Origin: Pseudovibrio sp947494035
GTDB lineage: Bacteria; Pseudomonadota; Alphaproteobacteria; Rhizobiales; Stappiaceae
NCBI GenBank assembly: GCA_947494035.1
Contig: CANLTN010000007.1
Span: 180,548 to 244,547 of the forward strand
Direction: 5' to 3'
Length of the DNA stretch: 64,000 nucleotides
The notes beneath the pieces were generated by a model. That model did not search any database. It worked only from the letters and a program-made list of their open reading frames with translations, and was not told the origin of the DNA. Below, piece after piece: positions 53,470 through 62,992 of the stretch (positions within the stretch are counted from its first letter, which is position 1; each line of letters begins with the position of its first letter). Position numbers and translations under genes: made by a program.

Positions 53470-54042
53470 ATGACCGTAACGACACCAAATCCGCAGGGAA
53501 AGATCGCCTTATTTTTGGGCGTAGTTTTCTGTGTGCTTACGGTGGCCCTTACTGGGTATATCTTCATACTTGGCCCAGAGGCATCGCAGGACGCACAGTG
53601 GTTCGTGCTGTTGGTGGCGTTTCCAGTTGTGATCCAGCTGTATCTTAAGCGTGCGGTTATTCTCGGTCACCTCCGGGAACACTGGTATCTATGGGCGGTT
53701 ACGACTGCGGTCTCAATGGTTGTCGGGCTTCAGCTCAACTATGCTCAGATGAACTCCTCAGGTAGCATGGCAGATCAGCTGCGGACCCATTTCTTCTCGT
53801 GGGTGGAAGGCCAGCCAGCCAACTCGGAATATGCCGGTGATCCAACGGGTTCTTACGACGCAAAACAAGTGCGATATCGCATTGTCTCGCCAGCGCGTGG
53901 AGACCTGGATCTGACAGATCCTTCCAGCTATTTTCATAAGACAGTGACATGGCAGCCCTTGCCGGAGGGTACCTATAAGGCCAAGGGGCCGATTGCTGCT
54001 ATCAAGCGGGTGCTTTACCTTGGTCTGGGTGAGCGGAACTGA
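53470..54042 (+). CDS. Membrane-anchored protein of unknown function
   Basis: About 190 residues. Three hydrophobic segments lie in the first 90 residues (near IALFLGVVFCVLTVALTGYIF, WFVLLVAFPVVIQLYL and LWAVTTAVSMVVGL), followed by a soluble C-terminal half of 100 residues. I do not recognise a family. ATG 53470 is chosen because upstream codons lack coding character; the frame opens at 53437. Confidence 0.55.
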   Translation: MTVTTPNPQGKIALFLGVVFCVLTVALTGYIFILGPEASQDAQWFVLLVAFPVVIQLYLKRAVILGHLREHWYLWAVTTAVSMVVGLQLNYAQMNSSGSMADQLRTHFFSWVEGQPANSEYAGDPTGSYDAKQVRYRIVSPARGDLDLTDPSSYFHKTVTWQPLPEGTYKAKGPIAAIKRVLYLGLGERN

Positions 54043-54132
54043 ACTGTTTTCAATCAGCTTTCACGCTGGCCTTATCATGTGCGCGGCAACTTACCTTTTA
54101 AAACGCGATATGCTTGTCTCGTACTATCGGCC

Positions 54133-54891
54133 TTAAGCGCCTAAAGCGCCGTCCCAAATCAGTTTCAGCGCGACAATGAAGAGTGCTCCATAGGTGATCT
54201 TGTAGAACAGCTCCTTGTCGATGTGTTTTACCACCCTGATGCCTGCCAGTGTAGCCAGAGGGGCGAGGGGGAGCAGCACCAGAGATGTTGCGATGTTTCT
54301 GGCATCAAACTGGCCAAGTGCGAAGTAGGGCAGGACCTTGGAGAAGTTGATGACCGCAAAGAAGATGACTGCCGTTCCAGCCATGACGGGTGGCGCCAGC
54401 CTGAGCGGGAGAACGTACATCTGAAAAGGGGCTCCGCCAGCGTGGGCGATGAAGCTGGTGACACCAGAGATTGTTCCCCAAAATCCACCCATAATTACGT
54501 TATGCGGCTTAGGTGGTTTGCTGGCTTTGTTGTTGAACCAGTAGTCGAGCACAAAGACCAAGGCGATGCCTCCGGTGATCAGCCGAATATGGGTATCAGA
54601 GATGTGAGCGGCGGCAAAATAGCCGATCAGGGTTCCTGCAAGACCAGCTGGTATGAGAATGAGTAGTGTCTTCCTGCAGAATATAGCTCGATAAGAGAGC
54701 AGTCCGACGACGTCCATCACGAGCAGGATCGGGAGGAGTATTCCCGCAGCCTGCACTGGTGGAATTGCCATGGACATGAGTGGAACTCCGACGAGGGCGA
54801 GGCCTCCGCCGAATCCACCTTTGGACATGCCAACAATGAAAACGGCAGGTATTGCACAGAGGTAAAAGAACGGGTCGGTGATTGGCAGCAT
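54133..54891 (-). CDS. TauE/SafE (TSUP) family membrane protein
   Basis: A 252-residue protein with about eight hydrophobic segments. The first conserved motif is GMSKGGFGGGLALVGVPLM and the second GGFWGTISGVTSFIAHAGG, both typical of TauE/SafE anion transporters, which carry sulfite, sulfoacetate or similar sulfonates. No sulfonate gene is adjacent. It is divergent from prpE. Confidence 0.85.
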   Translation of the reverse strand: MLPITDPFFYLCAIPAVFIVGMSKGGFGGGLALVGVPLMSMAIPPVQAAGILLPILLVMDVVGLLSYRAIFCRKTLLILIPAGLAGTLIGYFAAAHISDTHIRLITGGIALVFVLDYWFNNKASKPPKPHNVIMGGFWGTISGVTSFIAHAGGAPFQMYVLPLRLAPPVMAGTAVIFFAVINFSKVLPYFALGQFDARNIATSLVLLPLAPLATLAGIRVVKHIDKELFYKITYGALFIVALKLIWDGALGA

Positions 54892-55093
54892 GATGTATTC
54901 CCTGCAGAGGTGCAGGCAAGTCCTTTTTACTTAAAGGGAAAGTAAGAAATACCCGGATTGGAGGCGCGGGTTCATCATTCGTTATAAGCCGATTTTCTAA
55001 TATGGCACAACTTGCCTTTGGGACCTTCTGGGCCCAGTCTAACGCGAACCTGTGGTCAGGTACTGTGCAGGGGTGCATGGGAGGAGAGCAGTT

Positions 55094-57007
55094 ATGACGA
55101 GCCGATATCAAGACATCTATAATGGATGGAAGGAAAACAGCGAAGCCTTTTGGGATGAGGCTGCTAAGGGCATCGACTGGTTCTCGCCCTATACCAAAAC
55201 CTTTGATGCGTCGCTGGGGCCCTATGGTCGTTGGTTCGTCGGTGGTGAGTGTAACACCTGTTATAACTGCGTTGATCGTCATGTGGAGCATGGCCGTCCG
55301 GGGCAACCTGCAATCATCTACGATAGCGCGGTCACGGGCGAGAAGCGGACCTACACCTATCATGAACTACAAGAGGAAGTGGCTGCTATGGCAGCTCTGC
55401 TTCGGGAGAGGGGCGTAGAAAAAGGCACAATGGTGCTGATTTATATGCCGATGATCCCGCAGGCGATGTTTGCGATGCTAGCCTGTGCGCGCTTGGGCGC
55501 GATCCATTCTGTTGTCTTTGGCGGTTTTGCTGCGCAGGAGCTTGCTGTTCGTATCGAGGATTGCAAGCCAAAAGCAATCATCAGTGCCTCCTGCGGTATC
55601 GAGCCGGGGCGTGTGGTGGATTATAAGCCACTGCTTGATCAGGCGATTGAGCAGTCCTCCCACAAACCTGATTTCTGTTTTATTCAGCAACGAGAGCAGC
55701 TGCCTGCGGATCTTATTGAAGGTCGTGACTTTGATCTGGGTGCGCTGATGAAAACGGCGGTGGCCGAGAAGATGACCACTGAGTGCGTTCCTGTTGCTGC
55801 GACTGATCCTCTTTACGTGCTTTACACCTCAGGGACGACTGGCCAGCCGAAAGGCGTGGTGCGTGACAATGGTGGCCATATGGTTGCGCTGAAGTGGTCC
55901 ATGGAGAACCTTTACGGCATTGATCCGGGCGAAGTGTTCTGGGCAGCATCTGATGTGGGGTGGGTTGTTGGACACTCCTACATCGTTTACGCACCTCTGC
56001 TTCATGGGGCGGCGACAGTTCTTTATGAAGGCAAGCCAGTGGGAACGCCGGATGCCGGTGCGTTTTGGCGTGTGATTTCCGAGCACTCTGTGGTCTCGCT
56101 GTTCACTGCACCGACCGCGTTTCGGGCCATCAAGAAGGAAGATCCGGAAGGCAAGGAGTTTGCCAAGTACAGCACATCTGGTTTGCGCTCCCTGTTCCTT
56201 GCTGGGGAACGTGCTGATCCGGATACCATTTTGTGGGCTGAGAACCTGCTTGGTGTGCCCGTGATTGACCATTGGTGGCAGACGGAAACTGGCTGGTGCA
56301 TTGCGGGAAACCCTCTGGGACTTGGCAAACTACCGGTCAAACTGGGCAGTTCCACAGTGCCGATGCCGGGTTATGATATGCGCGTGCTGGATGATGAAGG
56401 CAATGAGCTTAGTGCCGGTGAGCTGGGTAATATTGTGGTAAAACTGCCAATGCCTCCGGGCTCTCTGCCAACACTTTGGAATGCAGATGACCGTTTCAAA
56501 GAAGCCTATCTTGCCGAGTTCCCGGGCTATTACAAGACTGCGGATGCCGGTCTGATGGATGAGGATGGCTATCTTTTCGTTATGTCGCGTACCGATGACA
56601 TCATCAATGTTGCCGGGCACCGGCTGTCCACTGGCGGTATGGAAGAGGTGCTTTCCGAGCATCCTGATGTGGCCGAGTGCGCGGTGATTGGGATCTCCGA
56701 TAACCTCAAAGGCCAGCTGCCATGCGGGTTTGTTGTGCTCAAGAGCGGGGTTGAAAAACCCACGGATGAGATCGAGAAAGAGCTGATTGCTCTGGTGCGT
56801 GAAAAGGTTGGCCCAGTTGCGGCCTTTAAGTTGGCCATTACCGTTGAGCGGCTACCTAAAACGCGGTCTGGCAAGATCCTGCGTGGGACCATGCGGAAGA
56901 TCGTTGATGGCGAAGACTTCAAGATGCCCGCAACGATTGATGACCCTGCGATTTTGGAGGAGATCGCCGTGGCTGTTTCTGTTCGTGGTCTGGCCTCCGT
57001 TGGTTGA
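55094..57007 (+). CDS. prpE: Propionyl-CoA synthetase
   Basis: A 637-residue acyl-CoA synthetase that makes propionyl-CoA from propionate, ATP and CoA. The AMP-binding motif YTSGTTGQPKG is intact, as is WWQTETGW and the C-terminal catalytic lysine region TRSGKILRG. The segment SASCGIEPGRVVDYKPLLD is typical of PrpE and separates it from acetyl-CoA synthetase. ATG 55094 lies after GGAGGAGAG. The methylcitrate-cycle genes are not in the window. Confidence 0.9.
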   Translation: MTSRYQDIYNGWKENSEAFWDEAAKGIDWFSPYTKTFDASLGPYGRWFVGGECNTCYNCVDRHVEHGRPGQPAIIYDSAVTGEKRTYTYHELQEEVAAMAALLRERGVEKGTMVLIYMPMIPQAMFAMLACARLGAIHSVVFGGFAAQELAVRIEDCKPKAIISASCGIEPGRVVDYKPLLDQAIEQSSHKPDFCFIQQREQLPADLIEGRDFDLGALMKTAVAEKMTTECVPVAATDPLYVLYTSGTTGQPKGVVRDNGGHMVALKWSMENLYGIDPGEVFWAASDVGWVVGHSYIVYAPLLHGAATVLYEGKPVGTPDAGAFWRVISEHSVVSLFTAPTAFRAIKKEDPEGKEFAKYSTSGLRSLFLAGERADPDTILWAENLLGVPVIDHWWQTETGWCIAGNPLGLGKLPVKLGSSTVPMPGYDMRVLDDEGNELSAGELGNIVVKLPMPPGSLPTLWNADDRFKEAYLAEFPGYYKTADAGLMDEDGYLFVMSRTDDIINVAGHRLSTGGMEEVLSEHPDVAECAVIGISDNLKGQLPCGFVVLKSGVEKPTDEIEKELIALVREKVGPVAAFKLAITVERLPKTRSGKILRGTMRKIVDGEDFKMPATIDDPAILEEIAVAVSVRGLASVG

Positions 57008-57111
57008 ATTCGGAGGAGCTAAGTAGTTTTTACTGTAGAAGAACGTCGACATGACTGACCTTTACGACTAAGGTCGGCAAAATTTTCGGCAATGCCAGAG
57101 GTATCTTCAAA

Positions 57112-57903
57112 GTGAAACTAGAGAAAAAAGTTGCGATTGTAACCGGTGGCGCTCAAGGCATCGGTTACGCTATAGCGCAGCGTTTCTTGCAAGATGGCGC
57201 CAAAGTCTTGATCTCCGACGCAGATGAGCATGCAGGCGAAGCAGCACAGGAAGCTCTCTCGGAGTTTGGACCTGTTGCGTTCAGCCATTGTGATGTCAGT
57301 GTTCGTCTGGACGTACGCAATATGGTTGCGAACACCCTTGATGAGTTTGGTGATATTGATGTGTTGGTGAATAACGCCGGTATCACTGCTGCAGGCGATT
57401 TCCTTCAGGTTTCCGAGGAAGATTTTGATCAGGTTCTTCGTGTCAATCTAAAGGGCGCTTTCTTGTGTTCCCAAGCTGTTGCCCGGCACATGGTGGAGAA
57501 GGTTGAAGATGGTGGGTCTGCAGGCTCAATCATCAATATCAGCTCGGTAAACAGTGTTCTGGCGATCGCTGATCAGGTGCCTTACTCAGTCTCCAAGGGT
57601 GGATTGAACCAGCTGACGAATGTCTCTGCTCTTGCGTTGGCAAAGCATGGTATCCGTGTGAACGGAATTGGGCCGGGCTCCATTGAGACCGATATGCTTA
57701 AGGGTGTCGTGCAAGATGCAAGCAAGATGGAAACTGTGCTTTCACGCACTCCGCTTGGCCGTCTTGGCCAGCCAGAGGAAATTGCAAGTATTGCGGCTTT
57801 CCTAGCCTCAGACGATGCGAGCTATATTTCCGGTCAGACGATCTTTGCAGATGGCGCACGTATGCCGCTGAACTATACGGTGAATGTGAACGAGCCAGAG
57901 TAA
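57112..57903 (+). CDS. SDR-family NAD(P)-dependent oxidoreductase
   Basis: A 263-residue classical short-chain dehydrogenase. The cofactor loop TGGAQGIGYA is at about 10-19, NNAG near 88, and the catalytic Ser-Tyr-Lys in ISSVN and YSVSKGG. The start is GTG 57112. It follows prpE by 104 bases, perhaps in one transcript, but the substrate cannot be named. A terminator follows. Confidence 0.85.
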   Translation: MKLEKKVAIVTGGAQGIGYAIAQRFLQDGAKVLISDADEHAGEAAQEALSEFGPVAFSHCDVSVRLDVRNMVANTLDEFGDIDVLVNNAGITAAGDFLQVSEEDFDQVLRVNLKGAFLCSQAVARHMVEKVEDGGSAGSIINISSVNSVLAIADQVPYSVSKGGLNQLTNVSALALAKHGIRVNGIGPGSIETDMLKGVVQDASKMETVLSRTPLGRLGQPEEIASIAAFLASDDASYISGQTIFADGARMPLNYTVNVNEPE

Positions 57904-57921
57904 TCTGGTTGATCGCATTTT

Positions 57922-57957
57922 AAAAAAGCCGCGCTTTTGAGGAGCGCGGCTTTTTTT
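57922..57957. terminator. Bidirectional terminator between the SDR and ABC exporter genes
   Basis: AAAAAAGCCGCGCT and AGCGCGGCTTTTTT pair around a seven-base loop between two convergent genes. Confidence 0.85.
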
Positions 57958-57960
57958 GTT

Positions 57961-59763
57961 CTAACTTGCCTGTTGCTTCGAGTTGAGCGCTTCTGCACCG
58001 ACTTCGAACTGCATTCTGGCGAGCTTTGCGTATAGGCCGTTTTGGGCGACCAGTGTGTCGTGGGTGCCTTCCTCGACGATCTTGCCGTCTTCCATCACAA
58101 CGATGCGATCTGCTTTAAGGACTGTTGCAAGACGGTGGGCGATGATGAGTGTTGTGCGCCCTTCCATCAGCTTATCGAGTGCTTTTTGAACGATGGTCTC
58201 GCTGGCAGCATCCAATGCACTGGTGGCTTCGTCCAGCAGGAGCACAGGTGCATCCTTCAGGATGGCGCGGGCAATGGCGATGCGTTGGCGTTGACCGCCG
58301 GAGAGGGTGACACCGCGCTCGCCGATGAGTGTGTCATAGCCATCCTTCATGGTGCTGATGAAGTCGTCGGCCAGAGCGAACCTGGCGGCTTCTACGATTT
58401 GCTCACGGGTTGCGTTGTCTTTGCCAAATGCGATGTTTTCTGCAATTGAGGTGCCGAAGATCGCGGTGTCCTGAGGCACCAATGCAATGTGCTCGCGCAG
58501 GTCTCTTGGATCAGTGGCCGCAAGATCGGTCTGATCCAGCGTTATTTTGCCAGAAACGGGGTCGTAGTACCGCATCAGGAGCTGGAACAGAGTGGACTTG
58601 CCAGCGCCACTTGGGCCAACGATGGCGACGGTCTCGCCTTTCCTGACTGACAGGTTCAGCCCTTCCAGAACACCAGCTTCTTTTGCGGTGGGGTAGTGGA
58701 ATGTCACATCGTGAAATTCAAGCTCGCCGATGGCTGGGGAGGGCAGAGCGACCGGGTTTTCTGGAGCGTTGATATCTGAGGGCACATGAAGCAGTCCGGT
58801 GATGCGATCCGCTGCGCCTGCGGCCTTGGCCAGTTCGCCCCACACTTGTGAGAGCTCACTCATAGCCCCGGCGGCAATGATGGAGTAGATGAGGAACTGG
58901 GTGAGCTGACCACCCGTCATGCGGCCCTCAATCACGTCCAGTGCGCCGACCCAAAGTACCGCTACAATACTGGAAGCGATGATCAGGATGATTGTTGCAA
59001 TGAGGAGGGCGCGGGCCCGGGTGGCAATGAGAGCAGCTTCATAGGTTGTCTCAATGTCTCCCTCAAACCTGTCAGAAACGTTTTTTTCGTTTGTGCAGGC
59101 CTGAAGTGTGCGGATTGAGCCAAGTACTTCTGTTGCGTAGGCGATTGCGTTTGCGAGCGTTGATTGTACATGGCTGGTTCTGTTGCGCACTGCGCGTCCA
59201 AAGCCTAGCAATGGAAGCACGATCAGTGGAATTGCAAGGAGCACAAACAAGGAGAGGCGCGGGCTGGTGATGACCATCAAGGTGGTGGAGCCTGCAAACA
59301 TCAGCAAGTGGCGTAGGGCGATGGAGGCGCTGGCGCCGAAGGCGGATTGAATCAGCGTGGTATCTGCTGTGAGGCGAGAGATGATTTCGCCGGACTTGGT
59401 CTTGTCATAAAACGACGGAGATAAGTAGGTGAGGTGGCGGAACACATCAGAGCGCAAATCAGCAACGACTCGTTCTCCGATCATCATCACCATGTAATAG
59501 CGTAGGGAGCTGGTGATCGCGAGCAAGGCAATGACAAAAATGATGAAGATGAAATAGTCGTCGATCAGGTTTGGATTGTCGCCCGTAAAGCCGTAATCGA
59601 CCATGTAGCGCACTGCAATTGGCAGTACCAAAGTGAGGCCAGCTGCAGCCAACAGAGCGAAGGTTGCCAGAATCAGACGGGCTTTGTGTCTTAAAAGATA
59701 AGGGAAAAGCGTTGCGAGTGGACGCAAGATCTTTTCCTGATTGTTTGAGTCCCGCTGGCTCAT
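57961..59763 (-). CDS. MsbA-type ABC exporter (fused permease and ATPase)
   Basis: About 600 residues: six transmembrane segments in the first 320 residues, then an ATPase. Walker A is GPSGAGKST, the Q-loop is in VPQDTAIFG, the signature is LSGGQRQRIAIARA and Walker B is VLLLDEATSALD. It forms a homodimer or heterodimer that exports lipid or drug-like substrates. ATG 59763 (MSQRDSNNQ) is preferred to the open start at 59793 because it follows GGGGGTGG. Confidence 0.88.
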   Translation of the reverse strand: MSQRDSNNQEKILRPLATLFPYLLRHKARLILATFALLAAAGLTLVLPIAVRYMVDYGFTGDNPNLIDDYFIFIIFVIALLAITSSLRYYMVMMIGERVVADLRSDVFRHLTYLSPSFYDKTKSGEIISRLTADTTLIQSAFGASASIALRHLLMFAGSTTLMVITSPRLSLFVLLAIPLIVLPLLGFGRAVRNRTSHVQSTLANAIAYATEVLGSIRTLQACTNEKNVSDRFEGDIETTYEAALIATRARALLIATIILIIASSIVAVLWVGALDVIEGRMTGGQLTQFLIYSIIAAGAMSELSQVWGELAKAAGAADRITGLLHVPSDINAPENPVALPSPAIGELEFHDVTFHYPTAKEAGVLEGLNLSVRKGETVAIVGPSGAGKSTLFQLLMRYYDPVSGKITLDQTDLAATDPRDLREHIALVPQDTAIFGTSIAENIAFGKDNATREQIVEAARFALADDFISTMKDGYDTLIGERGVTLSGGQRQRIAIARAILKDAPVLLLDEATSALDAASETIVQKALDKLMEGRTTLIIAHRLATVLKADRIVVMEDGKIVEEGTHDTLVAQNGLYAKLARMQFEVGAEALNSKQQAS

Positions 59764-60025
59764 GCCACCCCCGGATTTGTGCCAAATCATCAATGTTTAT
59801 ATTATGATGCAGTAGATGTGTCCCGCCAGATTTAATTGCAAGCACTTTCTCTGGATTTCTGCTAGCCGTTCCCTCTTGTCTCCTCGGTTTGGATGGGTTA
59901 TAGACCCGATCACGATTATGCCGTGTTTAATAGAGCGCGGCTTCTTTCTACCGATGCTTCAGGCCAGCCCAAAACCCATCTTTTGATTGAGGTGGCCCGG
60001 CCGTCGCTGACAGGACAGTTTAGTC

Positions 60026-60250
60026 ATGAAACAGGACATTCATCCAGATTACCACACCATCACTGTTAAGCTCGTTGATGGTAGCGAATTCACCACCCGT
60101 TCTACTTACGGTAAAGAAGGTGACACTCTGCAGCTCGACATCGACCCGAGCTCCCACCCAGCATGGACTGGCGGTGACCGTCAGCTTATGGACCGTGGTG
60201 GTCGCGTGTCCCGCTTCACCAACAAGTTTGGTGGCTTCCTGGGCAAATAA
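60026..60250 (+). CDS. rpmE: 50S ribosomal protein L31
   Basis: A 74-residue ribosomal protein with MKQDIHPDYHTI at the N-terminus and HPAWTGGDRQLMDRGGRVSRF near the C-terminus, as in alphaproteobacteria. It lacks the CxxC zinc ligands, so it is the zinc-independent form. A terminator follows. Confidence 0.96.
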   Translation: MKQDIHPDYHTITVKLVDGSEFTTRSTYGKEGDTLQLDIDPSSHPAWTGGDRQLMDRGGRVSRFTNKFGGFLGK

Positions 60251-60272
60251 TTGCTCCGAAGTTTGCGAAATT

Positions 60273-60306
60273 AAAAAACCCGAAGCGTTTGCTTCGGGTT
60301 TTTTTG
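60273..60306 (+). terminator. Intrinsic terminator of rpmE
   Basis: AAAACCCGAAGC and GCTTCGGGTTTTTT pair around GTTT, 22 bases after the rpmE stop. Confidence 0.88.
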
Positions 60307-60363
60307 TGCGCGTTTGAGGAGTGCGCAGGGTTGCCAGCGGAGTTTACGGCCAGCGAATTTTGT

Positions 60364-60468
60364 TAGAGCGTGTTGCGTTCATATGCAATCACGCACCAAG
60401 CTCCAACTCATTATTTTCATGCGTACTCCTGTCCGAAAACCGGAGCCACTTTTCGGGAATACGCTCTA
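60364..60468. repeat. Dispersed palindromic intergenic repeat
   Basis: A 105-bp unit with exact ends TAGAGCGT and ACGCTCTA. Inside are GTCCGAAAACCGGAGCCAC and CTTTTCGGGAAT, which resemble the widespread rhizobial palindromic units built on a CCGAAAACCGGT and AAGTGG core. It fills the gap between rpmE and rcdA. Only this copy is in the window. Confidence 0.6.
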
Positions 60469-60471
60469 GAC

Positions 60472-60996
60472 TTACTTGAAGGTGGCCTTGATGTGAGACA
60501 GCTGATCGCCTACCGGATTAGAGGTGTTGGCGGCTTGTTCTCGCAAGAGCTCTTCCTTGAGCATGTTGTCGATGTGCTTGATGCGTCTTTGAAGTTGGAA
60601 TGACATCTGGATCAGGGAGCGCAGATTTTCGGGCAGGTCAGTCCAGACCGGATTCTGCAGGTCTTTGGACGCATTGTCGACGCGGATCTTGTTTTTCTCG
60701 TTTTGTGCTTCGGCTTGCATGATCTCGCCGTTGTTGACGGCGCGTTGCAAGAGAAGCCACGATGCCAATTGCATGAGGCGGGTGGTGAGACGCATGGATT
60801 CTGTAGCGTAGGCAAGTGACGCTGCCGGGCCCAGAGCTTTGCTCTGTTTTCTTCCCGGTCCGTCAAGATAGGAGGCTGTTTCTTCAATCAGCCCCATGCC
60901 TTCGCGGAAAAGCACCATGAAGTTTTCAGAGGACATGAGCCGTTGCGCAAAGCTGAAGGTATTTTCTGGTCCTGTTTCAGTTCTGAATTCACCCAT
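60472..60996 (-). CDS. rcdA: DUF1465 family protein, RcdA-like regulator of CtrA degradation
   Basis: A 174-residue protein matching RcdA/DUF1465: ENFMVLFREGMGLIEETASY and YLDGPGRKQSKAL, then SLAYATESMRLTTRLMQLA and SWLLLQRAV. In Caulobacter RcdA is an adaptor of ClpXP that brings the cell-cycle regulator CtrA and other proteins for degradation. Its presence supports an alphaproteobacterial host. Confidence 0.85.
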   Translation of the reverse strand: MGEFRTETGPENTFSFAQRLMSSENFMVLFREGMGLIEETASYLDGPGRKQSKALGPAASLAYATESMRLTTRLMQLASWLLLQRAVNNGEIMQAEAQNEKNKIRVDNASKDLQNPVWTDLPENLRSLIQMSFQLQRRIKHIDNMLKEELLREQAANTSNPVGDQLSHIKATFK

Positions 60997-61436
60997 TTTA
61001 AAACCCCTCAGTGATCACGTTAGGTTTCTCTTGCGCTCGTTACCGGCTTTCCCAGTCTGAAACACTTAGGGCTCGAAAGTTGAGGTGAGCCTTTGGGAAA
61101 GACTAAAACTGTCTCGAAATGGAGCAAGAGATCTTACTTCATTTTGAGAGCAGCAAAGCCCGTGCCAAGTCAGGGTTGCAAATTGAGTGGTTGATTTGGG
61201 GCAGGGCGGATTTCAGACAAAAAAAGAGCCGCATCGGTGCGGCTCTGAGGTGTTTTAACAGGGAGGCGTCAAGCAGAGTGAGTAAACACTCTGGATCCAG
61301 ATCAACTGGAATAACTAAGTTTTAATTTAAAATAGTTAACGATAGGTAAATTATAAGTATATCATCTGTTTGTTTTGTGTTGTGTCCTTAATTTAATTTA
61401 GATTGTGATGTATATTTTGTTTTAATTGCTGTTTCA
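60997..61436. other. Intergenic region with one terminator
   Basis: About 440 bases. It contains the rcdA promoter and the terminator at 61225-61246. The second half is AT-rich. No gene is convincing. Confidence 0.4.
61218..61246 (-). terminator. Intrinsic terminator, minus strand
   Basis: AGAGCCGCA and TGCGGCTCT flank TCGG, with seven T residues following on the minus strand. It would end the DUF1192 transcript about 190 bases past its stop. Confidence 0.7.
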
Positions 61437-61631
61437 CTACTTGAAGAATCTTTCTGCTGAGGTGTTGACGTTGGACTTTGTTTTGATCTCATTCTCCACA
61501 CGTGTGATCTCTGCCTTAAGTTGCTCAAGGCGCTCGTTTAATTCGTGGATCGATAAGGCGCTGAGTGGCTCTCCCAGAACTACTCCGGAGGGGGCTCGGC
61601 GTGGTGTATCGTCATCATCAAATATACCCAT
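61437..61631 (-). CDS. DUF1192 small protein
   Basis: A 64-residue protein with an acidic start (MGIFDDDDTPRR), then LGEPLSALSIHELNERLEQL and a coiled C-terminus, the DUF1192 layout found in alphaproteobacteria. Function unknown. It is divergent from the oxidoreductase gene. Confidence 0.85.
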   Translation of the reverse strand: MGIFDDDDTPRRAPSGVVLGEPLSALSIHELNERLEQLKAEITRVENEIKTKSNVNTSAERFFK

Positions 61632-61798
61632 GTCTTCTACGAACTCCTTCTTTTGGCAGTCAGCGTATTCTCGGTTTTAAAAAAACAGAGAATTCACCAT
61701 TGGTGGGGTAGACGGGCTCTGGTTGCCAACTATTCTTCTCCGAATTGAATAAGTGAGCAAGCGGCAGTTTTAGCTATTTGCGAAGATCGAGGAAAAAA

Positions 61799-62806
61799 AT
61801 GACAATAGATGATCGCCCAGAACTGATGAAGGCCGTGGTTATGAATGGTGTCGGGGGCTCGGATGTTCTCGAGATCGCAGAGGTCGAGGTGCCGAAGCCT
61901 AAAGCGGGTGAGGTGCTGATCAAGGTGCAGGCTGCCGGTGTTAACCGTCCAGATGTCTTTCAAAGAATGGGCGCTTATCCGCCGCCTCCCGGTGCGTCTC
62001 CTTTGCTGGGTCTGGAAGTCTCGGGTGAAATTGTCGAGCTGGGGGAAGGGGTTGCCTCTCATCGGCTAGGAGAAAAGGTTTGTGCTTTAACGCCCGGTGG
62101 TGGTTATGCGCAGTACTGCGTGGCACCTGCTGCTCATGCGCTGCCTGTTCCGGCTGGGCTGTCTATGGAGGAAGCGGCTGGTATTCCGGAGACCTTCTTT
62201 ACAGTGTGGTCGAATGTGTTTGATCGGCTGGGGCTGCAGTCTGGTGAGAAGTTCCTTGTTCATGGTGGCTCTTCAGGGATTGGAACAACAGCAATTCAGC
62301 TGGCAAAGGTTTTTGGGGCGGAAGTGTTTACGACCGTTGGCTCCGAGGAGAAAGCGCAGGCGGTTCGTGAGCTTGGGGCTGACTATGTGATCAACTACCG
62401 CGAGACCGACTTTGTGAATGAGATCGGCAACATCACCAGCAAGCAGGGCGTTGACGTTATTCTGGATATGGTCGGTGGTGATTACGTTGAGAAAAACTGG
62501 ATTGTTGCGGCTATTGAAGGACGTATCTGCCAGATCGCAACGCTTCACGGGCCTTCGGAAAATCTCAACTTTAGCCGGTTAATGATGAAGCGGTTGACGC
62601 ATACTGGTTCGACACTTCGGCCTCGCACAAACGAGTATAAAGGGCATCTTGCTGAAGCGCTTCGCACCAAGGTCTGGCCGCATCTAGAAGCGAGCCGGGT
62701 TAAGGTGGTTCTGGATAAGGTGTTTGATTTCAGCGACGTGGGCGCTGCTCATGACAGGATGGAAGGCTCTGGTCATATCGGTAAGATCATCCTCAAAGTC
62801 GCCTAG
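61799..62806 (+). CDS. PIG3-type NAD(P)H-quinone oxidoreductase
   Basis: A 335-residue zinc-independent medium-chain reductase. The N-terminal GroES-like domain has GVNRPDVFQRMG. The cofactor loop is HGGSSGIGTTAIQLAK near 148-163. The C-terminal GSGHIGKIIL is typical of the PIG3 group. ATG 61799 follows GAGGAAAA; the frame opens at 61778. It likely reduces quinones with NADPH. Confidence 0.87.
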   Translation: MTIDDRPELMKAVVMNGVGGSDVLEIAEVEVPKPKAGEVLIKVQAAGVNRPDVFQRMGAYPPPPGASPLLGLEVSGEIVELGEGVASHRLGEKVCALTPGGGYAQYCVAPAAHALPVPAGLSMEEAAGIPETFFTVWSNVFDRLGLQSGEKFLVHGGSSGIGTTAIQLAKVFGAEVFTTVGSEEKAQAVRELGADYVINYRETDFVNEIGNITSKQGVDVILDMVGGDYVEKNWIVAAIEGRICQIATLHGPSENLNFSRLMMKRLTHTGSTLRPRTNEYKGHLAEALRTKVWPHLEASRVKVVLDKVFDFSDVGAAHDRMEGSGHIGKIILKVA

Positions 62807-62992
62807 GGAACGTGCATAGGTTGATTTTGAATTCTCACAGGTTTCGTTAGGATGGTGGAGGCAGGTGCTGATCTGGTTTGCTTTTGAGGAAATGTGAGCG
62901 TATAGTGCGCTCAAGTTTCCCCAAAAACTCTTATGGAATTCGGCTTCGCCTCCTTTGATTAGGCTGTGGAGCACACAGGAGGGATTTATACT

